Source of the DNA: Corella eumyota
Taxonomy: Eukaryota; Chordata; Ascidiacea; Phlebobranchia; Corellidae
Assembly (NCBI GenBank): GCA_963082875.1
Contig: OY720098.1
Location: 19,282,001 to 19,346,000, forward strand
Direction of reading: 5' to 3'
DNA length: 64,000 bases
In this document: positions 47,352-57,084 of the stretch, in pieces
How positions within the stretch are numbered: the first letter of the stretch is position 1
How the letters are laid out: each line of letters starts with the position of its first letter
Position numbers and translations under genes: made by a program
The notes under the pieces: generated by a model
The model's input: the letters and a program-made list of their open reading frames with translations, nothing else
The model's database searches: none
What the model was told of the DNA's origin: nothing

Positions 47352-49567
47352 ATGAAAATATTGGAAAAATGCATTTTGTTGTTCGTGGTTTTTGTTCTAT
47401 CAGCAATTGGTAAGTAGTTTGCTGTTAAACTATTAAAAAACATTTAACCGTTTAGCTCAGCAACTCGTTAACGTTAGCTAACGTTAGTTAACTAACGTTG
47501 ACGAGTTGAGTACACTAACGTTAACGAGTTGAGTACACCAATTTTTAATATTTATCAATTGGGTTATGATTATTATTAACAACGCAGTTACGTTTTTAAC
47601 ATGAAGTGAATATCAAACATTAGACTTTAAAAGCTGTCCTCGAACCCTTTGTAAAACTTCAGTTACTATGTCGTGTTTAAAACTAATTTTGTTGGTACTT
47701 CCATATATTATTTATTATATCTTGCTTAAAATTTAACTTCAACCTAAACAAGAATAGAATAGTAACCGACATTTTTAAACAGGTCTAAATGGCTTGAGCG
47801 GCAGTTATGAAGTATGTTCAAAATGTGAAATAGAAACCGTATGGAGATACACTGTACCGTACAATGTATGTGTTGTTCAGTTGCCCAAATCAATTATTAC
47901 TGAAGTTATCACGAAACCAAATTCAAGTTGCGATGGTCTTTTGCATTCGACTGTTACTGAGATATTTTATTGGGGATTTGAAGTTGAAATTACAAGGGAA
48001 CAATTATCTTCGTTACCCTGCTCCCATCTCAATGTGATTTGGTCAACAAAGAGTAATATCTGATATTAAAGTGTATAAAATTGACTTGGCGTAAAAAGAA
48101 AAAAATTAGTAATATAACTTTACCTAAATTGTTTTTACTAGCAATGCAACGACAACATATATTGGTGTCCATATAGATTTGGCATTACTGCATAAGGTCA
48201 TAAGCTGACTATTAGGCCAATGCTAAACATTGTAGTTTTTTTAAGTTAGTTGGAGCTAACGGTACGACGTCTACTGCTGTTTGTCCCAAAAAAAACGGGC
48301 AAGTTAATTAACAGGATAACGTAATAAAAAATGTAATTTTTAGAACCATATTCCTGCCCGAGCTATAGATTGACTATCGACACAGCAAATTCTTCTAATT
48401 ATATTGAATATAATGAAACAGTGCCACAGCTTTCACAGGGTACTGTGTGTGCTAGAGTTTTTACAACCAAACAACAAGTCGGATTTTTTGCGTACGTTGC
48501 AAACAACCAACCTAAAATGTTGTCGATTTTCACAGAAACTGTTTATCCTTCCAAGTTTTTGTTCTTTTGTAATTACGTCGCCCAACAGCAAAACTGTTAC
48601 TTTAATGATGCTGATTTGTTCATGAAAAAAAACGTAAGTATTAAAAATATCTACTTTAAACCAACCACGAGTGGATTATTACTTGCGGCACTTTGAAAAC
48701 AATAACTAATTTACTGATGGCCTGTTAAAGAGTATTCAATATCAACTTATAACATTTATTTGATTCTTTAAGATTCCTCTTCCTTAAGTAATAATGCTTT
48801 ACGGTATGTTAACAAATAAACATTTTATTGATCAAGGTATAAAGAAATATGAGTACAATAGGCTATAACGTCAGTCATTAACTTAAAAAATCGTTGAATT
48901 TGTCTTTTAATAGAACCCATAACTTTTTTTTCTTTAAAAGAACCCATAACTTAGCTGAACCAAACACGATTTCAAACATTTCCTTACAGACCCATTTTTG
49001 CGTTTGGTTTGATTCCACTACAAATTCGTCTGGTCATTATATAAACGGAGTGGTACCACCAGCTAACGACATGCAAGTTACAGAATATACTGATGGTATT
49101 GTACCTGGTGGTGGTAGACTTGTTATTGGACATTTGTTCGGAGAAAAATTACATTTTCGTGGCCACTTCTATTTTAGGTAAGCTCTGGCATAGCTTTTTA
49201 CTGATAAAATATTGCTGAGAATTATGAAGCTTACAAATTTGAATGAAATATCGTTATTTAAAATAAAAGATTGTTCAATATAATTGTGCAATTTTCGATA
49301 AAGAGAAATCTATCGCTACACCATTCGTTTGTTCTCAGACTGAAATTTGGAATAATTGCAAAAACATATAAAATTGACTAGGTATGCAATTTTATATTTA
49401 GTGGCAAAATATCGAATTTTGTGATATACGACCGAGTGCTTTCCCAAGACGAAGTTAAAGATGTGATAAACTGTCAATGTCCTGTAGACTACGTTGTAGC
49501 GCCAACCCCAGACAAAGTAACTATTTTTGGAGATGCAACAGCAACATGGACAGAGCAGTGTATATAG
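47352..49567 (+). CDS. Secreted pentraxin-like (LamG-fold) protein with extra N-terminal domain
   Basis: Five exons with matching phases give 323 residues: 47352-47409, 47783-48052, 48344-48633, 48990-49177 and 49402-49567. Exon 1 is a signal peptide (MKILEKCILLFVVFVLSAIG). Exon 2 encodes about 90 residues with several cysteines (SYEVCSKCEIETVWRYTV) that I do not recognise. Exons 3-5 encode a pentraxin-type domain: SCPSYRLTIDTANSSNYIEY, then THFCVWFDSTTNSSGHYING, GGGRLVIGH and SGKISNFVIYDRVLSQDEV, matching the H-x-C-V-x-W, G-x-L-V-I-G and W-x-x-x-L-S-x-x-E-I elements of C-reactive protein and its kin. Pentraxins are calcium-dependent soluble pattern-recognition lectins. A truncated tandem copy follows 450 bp downstream. 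The family call is good; ligand and oligomer state are unknown. Confidence 0.85.
47461..47531. repeat. Inverted and direct repeat cluster in intron 1 of the pentraxin gene
   Basis: CAACTCGTTAACGTTAG (47461-47477) is followed by its complement with one mismatch (47492-47508) and again as a perfect complement (47515-47531). The spacer CTAACGTTAGTTAA is itself nearly palindromic. This could form alternative hairpins; its role is unknown. Confidence 0.65.
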
Positions 49568-50016
49568 TAAATATGCTATGACAAAAACTTGCTGTTTTTT
49601 ATGCTAGATAGTTGCGTAGTTATGATTGGGTATATTTAAAAGGATATATTAAGACATAGAGTCGGAAAGATATGATTGGCCCAATCATTTTATCCAATCT
49701 ATTAGAGTAATTAATTTTAAATTTTTAGCTTTACGTTTTTGCCTTTATGAAATCTATTATATACATCGACTAATCATTTGTGTTTCTAAAAAATATATAA
49801 ATATGACTTGTTTTGTTCTAGTATGGGTCTATTAATTCACCTTGTTGTTTATTCCGTCTAATAAATTACTTCCGACAATTCAATCGTTTGATATGTGTAT
49901 ATTAAACATCGGCTATAACTTTAATACACAAATGAGATTTAATTTGTAAAGATTTAAAAAGCAAACTTTTTCAAGCAATTAGATAAGAAAGCTAAGGTTA
50001 TTCACCAATTTTTGCA
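49568..50016. other. Spacer between the pentraxin gene and its truncated copy
   Basis: The 3' UTR of the full-length gene and the upstream sequence of the copy. No further exon was seen. Confidence 0.6.
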
Positions 50017-50459
50017 ATGGCAATTCTAATGAAATGCATTGTGGTGTTTGTATTCATAATTCGTACATCATCGATAACAGGTGAAAAAATAAACTAAAAT
50101 AAAAAAAAATATTCTCAAATAAAATAAAAAATCTTGTTATTTTAGAAGCGCAATCTTGTCCAAGCTATAGATTGTCGATTGAAACAGCAAACGCCTCTAA
50201 TTATTTTGAGTATAATGGCGCAGTACCGGAGCTTACACAGGGCACTGTATGTGCTAGAGTTTATACAACCAAACCGAGAGTTGGTTTTCTTGCATACATA
50301 ACGAGTACGCAACATCAGATGTTGACGATTCTTTCTAAAAATGATTCTGATTCCGGGTTTTTACAGTTTTGCGATTTTTTCGCCCAACAACAGAACTGTT
50401 ACTTGACTGATTCGGATTTGTTCACAAAAAGCGACGTAAAAATATTTTTAATGAAATAA
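50017..50459 (+). CDS. Truncated pentraxin-like paralogue
   Basis: Exon 1 (50017-50080) is a signal peptide (MAILMKCIVVFVFIIRTSSI). Exon 2 (50146-50459) is clearly related to exon 3 of the upstream gene: SCPSYRLSIETANASNYFEY, QGTVCARVYTTK, CYLTDSDLF. The unknown N-terminal domain is missing, and no counterpart of the last two exons (CVWFDS and LSQDEV blocks) is found before the LSM10 gene. The donor site position of the full copy is present (AGCGAC|gtaaaa); read through, the frame ends KIFLMK-stop, giving 125 residues. It has no stop or frameshift, so it is either a half-domain secreted protein or a recently cut duplicate. Confidence 0.6.
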
Positions 50460-50748
50460 TAAGTAGATCGTTTTATATATAACTTGTTTAATATTTGTAT
50501 CTAAAACTAAGGTCAACTGGCGGCCTCCTGTTACTAATTTTGAACTCTTGGTCTGATTATAAAAATTACTCTTTTCCTGAAAGGATTTTTCCCCACATTT
50601 ATACATTTTAAAAGGTTTATTAAACTGTAAATAAAACTTACGTTTTATTCAACACACCATAGGATAACTTTTTTTGATTTTGAAATTAAAATTTTTCAGT
50701 AATTTATTATGTTTTTTTATTGTAAAAAATATACATAACATGTAAAAA
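50460..50748. other. Convergent spacer between truncated pentraxin copy and LSM10
   Basis: 289 bp. The first part weakly resembles intron 3 of the full pentraxin gene (GGCGGCCT near 50520), consistent with an incomplete duplication. No coding sequence was recognised. Confidence 0.5.
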
Positions 50749-51193
50749 CTATTTTTTTCTTCTTGGTTTTTCTTCTTGTTGTAAATAAGTTTTAATTGTT
50801 TTAACTTGATCAATATGATCAGGTAATTGAACATATCGAATTGAAGAAGACTGAAAAATAAAAACCATGATTTTTCGCAAATATTTTCACCAAAATTATT
50901 AATTATTTATTAGTATAATAGTTATAAATAAATTAAAATATCTAGTTCTTAATTTTACAAAACAAAAAAATTACCTTAACTAAAATCTCATCCACTTTCA
51001 GTTGTTTGTCATTAATTTTACAAAGTTTTGCTTTGCTCAGCGTTAAATTCCCCAAACCATCTACATTAACCAAAGTACCGGTAATGGTACTTTCCTGTAT
51101 AGTTTCTATAGTTAAACGCTGGTGTTTCATGGCAATTAAAAGACCAGATAATGTGTTATGTTGTAAATATCTTTCTCTAGCTAGTGACGACAT
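50749..51193 (-). CDS. LSM10: U7 snRNP-associated Sm-like protein LSm10
   Basis: Two exons (50975-51193 and 50749-50850), phase 0, 106 residues. LSm10 with LSm11 replaces SmD1/SmD2 in the U7 snRNP that cuts replication-dependent histone pre-mRNA 3' ends. The Sm fold is visible: SGLLIAMKHQRLTIETIQES for Sm1, GTLVNVDGLGNLTLSKAKL for the strand with N-V-D, and the Sm2 stretch SSSIRYVQLPDHIDQVKTIK, closely like human LSm10 IRYVHIPDD, ending in a basic EKPRRKK tail. Start chosen at MSSLARERYL; an upstream frame extension lacks ATG and contains TTTTTTCACAG, a good splice acceptor 7 bp before the ATG. Downstream partner of CDC26 on the same strand. Confidence 0.88.
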
Positions 51194-51459
51194 ATTTTTC
51201 TGTGAAAAAATAGCTTTTTTTGTCAATTATAATTTTTTGATATATATATATATATATATATAAAATTAAGAGCATCTATTACAAAAATGGGATCACGTAT
51301 GTTGTCCGGTAAACAAAAACATTGTTCCGTTTACGTAGGGGAGAATTTAGTAGGACCGAACACCAGAGGAAAGAATTTAGGAGGACCGCAGTGTAATTAT
51401 GTTTTGTCCAGAATCAAACAATATACATGACCTCAAAATTGTTTAACATGTTGTTACCT
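51194..51459. other. Spacer between CDC26 and LSM10 with TA microsatellite
   Basis: 266 bp between the CDC26 stop and the LSM10 ATG, same orientation. It holds a (TA)n run (about 51240-51262), a polypyrimidine plus TTTTTTCACAG acceptor just before LSM10 and a relatively GC-rich stretch (51285-51410, repeated AGAATTTAGTAGGACCG / AGAATTTAGGAGGACCG) that may be an inserted fragment. Confidence 0.55.
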
Positions 51460-52440
51460 TTAATTAATATTGCTGTATTGAGTTGAAGTTTCTGGTGTTA
51501 TTGGTTGTGGATTGAATCCAATTCTTCGCTGAACTTCGGCCTGATGATTTTGGTTGCTTGTTATGCCTGGCCTGAGTGTTTGTAGAATTTTTGGTGTATC
51601 GGTGTGTTTCTTGCTTCCTTTGTCCTTAGTTTCCTAAACAAAACAAAAAAACGAAGATTTTATTAACTCAACTGTATATAAATTCAACTTAGCTTAATTT
51701 ACCCGCAATGGATACCCTGATTAGAGCATAACACTAAGTTATTGGAGCATAATACTGATTAGAGCATAATACTTAGTCAATAATAAAGTTAATTTCTCTG
51801 CCTAGCTAAAGTTAGTGGATACTAAAGGGAATATACATGAACAGAAATCGTGTCAATATATGTTTGTGTAAATATCAATGTTTTTGTAGTTAAGTTAAAC
51901 TAATAAAAATTAAAGAATTTTACCATAGTTTAGAAATGTCATATTAAAGTAACTTGGAATTAATAAATATAAAAAGGAGGGGCAATAGATTGAACTTAGT
52001 AATTTTATTACTTTACAGCAAAAAATTTGCTTTTGTAGCTGCCAAGACCCTTTGTTCGCCCAAATATTAGAAATAATAGAGGTATAAATAGGGTTATATT
52101 AAATTTATTTCTTCAAACTGCCTCACTGCTTAATACTTAAAGGAGCTGAAAAATTGTATCACATATTAGTCATAATCTTGTTTACATAAAACTACCCGCA
52201 TCTGAGCTAATACACATTAACAAATAATTAACTGTCATATGCATTGAAACAATTAAAAAGTTTTTGTATACTGTAAAAAAATAATTCAGATAAAAAATAG
52301 TGTAAATCTGTACATACAAACTGACATTGCAAAAAATACTTGACAAACAGACAAATTAAGACACTTACCAAATGGTGCAAGTATTGATTCAATTCTTCAA
52401 CTTGTAGAAGTGTTATTTTTGAAGGTTTACGACGAAGCAT
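51460..52440 (-). CDS. CDC26: Anaphase-promoting complex subunit CDC26
   Basis: Two exons (52369-52440 and 51460-51633), 81 residues. CDC26 (APC12) is a small chaperone-like subunit that caps the TPR protein APC6/CDC16 in the anaphase-promoting complex. The N terminus MLRRKPSKITLLQVEELNQY matches human MLRRKPTRLELKLDDIEEF, the segment that inserts in the APC6 TPR groove. The C-terminal RIGFNPQPITPETSTQYSN matches human RIGYKPQPKPNNRSSQFGS. Length is near the human 85. The donor CATTTG|gtaagtg and the acceptor tttag|GAAACT are clear. LSM10 follows 266 bp downstream on the same strand. Confidence 0.93.
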
Positions 52441-53646
52441 TACTTACTTTAAACCATTAAATTAATTTTTAAAATCTAAAATGTTAAACTTATTTCATCG
52501 TAAAAACAAAATAAATAACACGCGCTATAGGTGTTGTAACTATGTTTGACGCTAAAAATTTTGATTATTTAATTATCCTCGCACTAACAGTTTTTTAAAA
52601 ATCCAAAAACAATGTAAAGATAAAAACAACGCAAACACATATATTTAAAATTGCTTAAATTAAAACATTTTTGTTATTGTTTGCTAAATTAGAAGGTTTT
52701 TAAATTATATCGCTTATAATTAGTTTTTTTGTAGAAGCCGGACAAGTAAACCTTTTCCCAAGTTCACATTGCCGATCGATCCATCATGAAAAAATCGGAG
52801 TGTTGCTAAATAAACCTTATTAAAGTTTGACATTTTTAGTAGCGTGTTGTTTTGTATTTATTTATTCTATAATAAAATAAAAATTTTAATTAAATATTAG
52901 GTTCGGGCTATTACATTATACGTCATGTTAGCGAGTCAAAATCTACGTCATATAGCTGTCTATAACACCATTATCATACGACAATTTGCAAGTATTTTTA
53001 GCAGATAAAAAAACCTAAAAAATTAATTACGCCATCATGTTTTAATTGCTTTCTTGCTTTTCACAAACAAAAACTTTACTAAAAATTTTTAAACACAAGC
53101 AGTATTCTATGAGGCAATTTCGTTTACACTTCCTTCCTTTTTTGATTTATTTAAAGTCAATTAAAGGCATATGGTAATGTTTATACAAGCTTGTTACAAT
53201 ATCTTTAACAGCGCGTGTTAAACAGTGACAGCCATATATGCAATATAAATAAGATTAGCAAAAAAATATTTTAATTAAAATATTAAGGTGTATATCAAAT
53301 TTGAAAAAAATTTAACAATAATATTTTGTTTAGTTTGTAGTCTTCTTGCTAGAGACTTATGTGGAAATGCTTTATGCCATTTACTGCTGTGACCTACAAC
53401 GTAGATATAACAAATATTTTATAGAATTTGTCGCTATGTAGGTAATTAATTATAGATTAAATGTGAGCAATTTATAAATAGCACGAGGTAAACAAGCCGA
53501 TATAAATGCTTTCCGTTTAGTCATCACGAAATTTGGTCGTTAAGTTATTAGTTAGTTTAGTCAGTGTTAAAGCAAAATAAATCGCTGTCTACAGTTAAAA
53601 ATTTTTATTAACTTTGACACAATTTGGTGGTTTAAAAATTGAAAAA
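52441..53646. other. Divergent intergenic region between CDC26 and the first DRAM-family gene
   Basis: 1.2 kb of AT-rich sequence serving as upstream region of both CDC26 (minus) and the DRAM array (plus). No exon, repeat or strong motif was recognised. Confidence 0.6.
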
Positions 53647-55862
53647 ATGACAAGCGTTCTCAAGTCGTATATTTATATACCATTGGTATTCTGGTTGATT
53701 TTTGCTGTCGGTTTACTTGGCTGGTAAGGATTGTTTATTGCAAATAAGATTTTAAGTTTAAGTATACAGCATAATCAAAAGGGCTTACATTTTTGTATCT
53801 AGTAGTCTAAATATAAACACCGGCAGCGTGGTGTAGTGGTAAGAACACTTGCTACACCACACATGAGGTCGTGGGTTTAATTCCCACTGATCTCATGCTG
53901 TAGCGCCCTTGAGCAAGGCGCTATAAACGGTATAAACTTCGCTGAGCCAGCACTTAATCAGCAGTATAGTTATCGGGCAATTATAATCTATAATATCCCA
54001 AACTGCCAAAGGCATCTTGAGACTGGGTCTAAGTAACTGATGTTACTCTATGTTTAAGTCGCGCATTTGACTTTCCCACATAAAATGCATATATAGTTGT
54101 GTACACATTTTTTAACTTTATAACAGTTTTCTCATAGTTGTGTGGTATAAATAAATGTATGATCACTATAGGTCTACCTGTCATTGAAGTTCCTAAAAAT
54201 TTCACTAAACGTCTGTGTTACTAAAACACTTCTTACTTTTTTAGTTACGGAATAGCCCTTAATTCAGGGCGTATTGTGTCGCCACCACTTGCCCCTTTTG
54301 TGAGTGAAATTGGTGCTTCATCACCTGAAAGCAGTTTATTTACTTTCGTGTTAGCATGGGCTTCTTTCTTTGGATTTGCAACTATTCTGTTTTATTACAA
54401 GTAAGTGTTTGCTATATCGAGTAAAAACCTTATACAAAAAAAACATTTACAAATACCAACATTATGCTTTAATAGTTTTTTTGTTTAAACAAAATATTAA
54501 CAGATATGTTATTCAAGTTGACAAACAGTCTAAGCTTAATACAGCAGCCTTTGTGTTTGGAGTTATTACGATGTTTGGAGCAATTATGTTAGGATCGTTT
54601 CAGGTAAACTGAACTTATCAAATGATGTGTTATTTACTTAAGTAAGATTTTAAATATAAACTGTATTTCTTTCTAAAAGATTAATAAGTTTTGTAACAAA
54701 AATTGTTTTTTTATATCTTTTCTGTTTGTGACAACTATTTCAAGGCACTATACCACCTCTTTTTATTCGTAACAACTGATCTACAAGACTGGTCTTTAAA
54801 TAAATCAGTAACATGTATTTTTTGTGTTGCTAAAAAACTTGCTTAAAAATTAAATTCCCCTATCGCATTACATACATGTAATGGCATTGCGCTACTAAGA
54901 GCAAACATAAATATTTAGCACACATTTTAGATTACAAACTTTTTCATTCAGTAATTAATTTAAAAATTTTGTTTTGTAGTTTATGGGTGATTTAGTGACA
55001 CCCCATCTTATCGGAGCGTTTTTGACTTTTGCTGGAATCTTGACTTACATGTGGCTGGTTATAGCTCTCAACTTTAAGCAACTAGCAACTAAACCTCAAA
55101 TGCATTGTGCAGCAATCGTCTATGTGCGATTAGCTATGGCTATTGTACAAACTATCACTTTCTTTATAAGTGAGTATACAAATTTAAGGATATATTTATG
55201 ATTTAATACTGCTTTTATCGCAGCGTCTTAAGATAGAGCGCCAATAATAATTACAGCATTGTCAATTTAAAATTAATTAACTGTTTAACTATACAATATT
55301 AAAATAGCCTGGTGTGGTCATTTAAGTTAAGTTTTAAGTGTAGTTGTATGTTTTGTATTATGTATACATTATATTAACCAACTTATTTTTTTAGGTATTA
55401 TTACCTATATCGTTGTGCAGGTATGACTACTTAATTTTATTTAAAACATAATATATTTCATATTGTTTAAACTAAAATGTATAAAAAACTGTGTTTTTTA
55501 GGCACTTTATTTATATAGCGTAATTAACTTTAAAATCATATGTTAGTAAGATTTCGATAAAATGTAAACATTCACTTTTAAAGGGCTACCAAAGTAAATA
55601 AACTTTAAATTACTTTTTCCAGTTTACACCAAACAGCGCAATAATTAGTACATCAACTTATACCGAATGGATATTCACATACACAAGCATTACTAATTTC
55701 GCAACACTGGCTTATGATCTATCTAAGATTCGGGGATCTAACTTCCAACTCGAAATTGAAGGGGAAGTGGTTAAAATTGATACAAACTTGGGCGAAGATA
55801 CAAAAATAAATGCTGGTAACCCAAATCCTAACTATACTGAAACAGAGACTACTTCCACATAA
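53647..55862 (+). CDS. DRAM/TMEM150-family membrane protein 1
   Basis: Six exons with consistent phases give 262 residues: 53647-53723, 54245-54400, 54504-54603, 54980-55169, 55395-55420 and 55623-55862. The Frag1/DRAM/Sfk1 family comprises six-pass membrane proteins; vertebrate DRAM1/2 act at lysosomes in autophagy and TMEM150 members at the plasma membrane. Seen here: an N-terminal TM (YIPLVFWLIFAVGLLGW), the loop FVSEIGASSPESSLF matching DRAM2 YISDTGTVAPEKCLF, YVIQVDKQSKLNTAAFVFG, the conserved H in TPHLIGAFLTFAGILTYMW, and TYTEWIFTYTSITNFASLAYDL-like TM6 (AEWSMSFSF in DRAM2). The C-terminal tail is short and polar. First of four tandem genes; SINE in intron 1. Confidence 0.9.
53820..54082 (+). 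mobile_element. tRNA-derived SINE, copy 3, in intron 1 of DRAM-family gene 1
   Basis: The best preserved of the three copies: GGCAGCGTGGTGTAGTGGTA with A box, GTGGGTTTAATTCCCAC with B box, then GCGCCCTTGAGCAAGGCGC, CAGCACTTAATCAGCAG, TATCGGGCAATTATAATC and an end at GTCGCGCATTTGACTTTCCC. The first 70 bp fold tRNA-like, so the origin is a tRNA promoter. Target-site duplications are not obvious. Confidence 0.82.
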
Positions 55863-57084
55863 ATGAAAACAAATATTGTTGTAATAGAAATGTAAATTTG
55901 CACAAGTAAACCAACATCACAAAACATAACCTTACTTAAAGTTTACCTATTTATTTTACAACTAACTTTTGTGGAGTAGAAAAGTACTTGTGTAATATAT
56001 GATGTTAGTAACCCTTTAAACAAATAACACATACTATAACATTCTTATTTTTATAGTACACACTTAAAGTACAACTAATATTGATAGCAAATTATTTTAA
56101 ACACAAATTAGATACTGGCAAACATTTGTCAATAAATGTTTGTCTAATTTTAGTTATACAATACACTAATAAATATTTTTAATTAAAACTCTTAAAAAAA
56201 CCTTGTTTACACCTAAATCTTCAACAAAACCTTTCAGCTAAACGGTTTAATAAATCAAGTTACTTGTTCAATAACACTAATATATAATACGAAATGCCTT
56301 TTGTTAATAAATGGTACATGTTATATAAAAACTTAATTAACTAAACTTTAAATTAAAAAAAATTGTTTATACTATTAACGAAAATTATATGCTCATTTGT
56401 TTTTGTCTGCATTAATAAAAATAACAATGTATCAAATATTTTATTGTTGTATAGATTTATAGTTGGATATGGCAAAGCAAACTATAGGTATTTAAAAATT
56501 TAACTAAAAAGAATTTTAACATAACAAACAATTTAAAATAAAAAAAAAGCAGTTATCTTAACCCCAACAATTTTTTCTAACATTGCAACAGTTTTATCTG
56601 TAAAAGTGTACTTTTTTTAAATGTAATATTTAAATTCTTTAAAAAAAATAGAAATTTCAGAAATTTTTAGGCACATTTATAACAACAATTATTGCAAATT
56701 GCTGTTGTTTGTATGTTGACAAGTGCTAATTTATCATCTGCGATTAAAATAGGAAACATTCTTTAATATATTACGTTTTTTATACGCTAAACCATTACTG
56801 ATTATATAGACGTTGTGCATTTGTTTATGTTTATATCAGAACTAACTAAAAAAGAGCAATGAAATGTTCTTTCGTTTGGTTATGATCAAATTTTTAAAAA
56901 TAAGATTTAGTTGTAATTTTGTAGGTAGCCAAAAAAAAGTAAAAAGGTTGTATTTGGTTTTTAAAATTTATCTAGATAGTAACTAAACTAATACAAAACA
57001 GTAAATTATTTTTCATATTATGCTTAGGTTAAAGTAGTAATAAAAAAATGCAACTTGGTGTTAAATCACTAAGTTTTTTAGAAA
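55863..57084. other. Spacer between DRAM-family genes 1 and 2
   Basis: 1.2 kb of AT-rich sequence including the 3' UTR of gene 1 and the upstream region of gene 2. No other feature was recognised. Confidence 0.6.

Noticed and set aside
51194-51226. Upstream extension of LSM10 in the same frame
   Set aside because: It has no ATG and contains a splice-acceptor-like TTTTTTCACAG; the start at 51193 fits LSm10 length.
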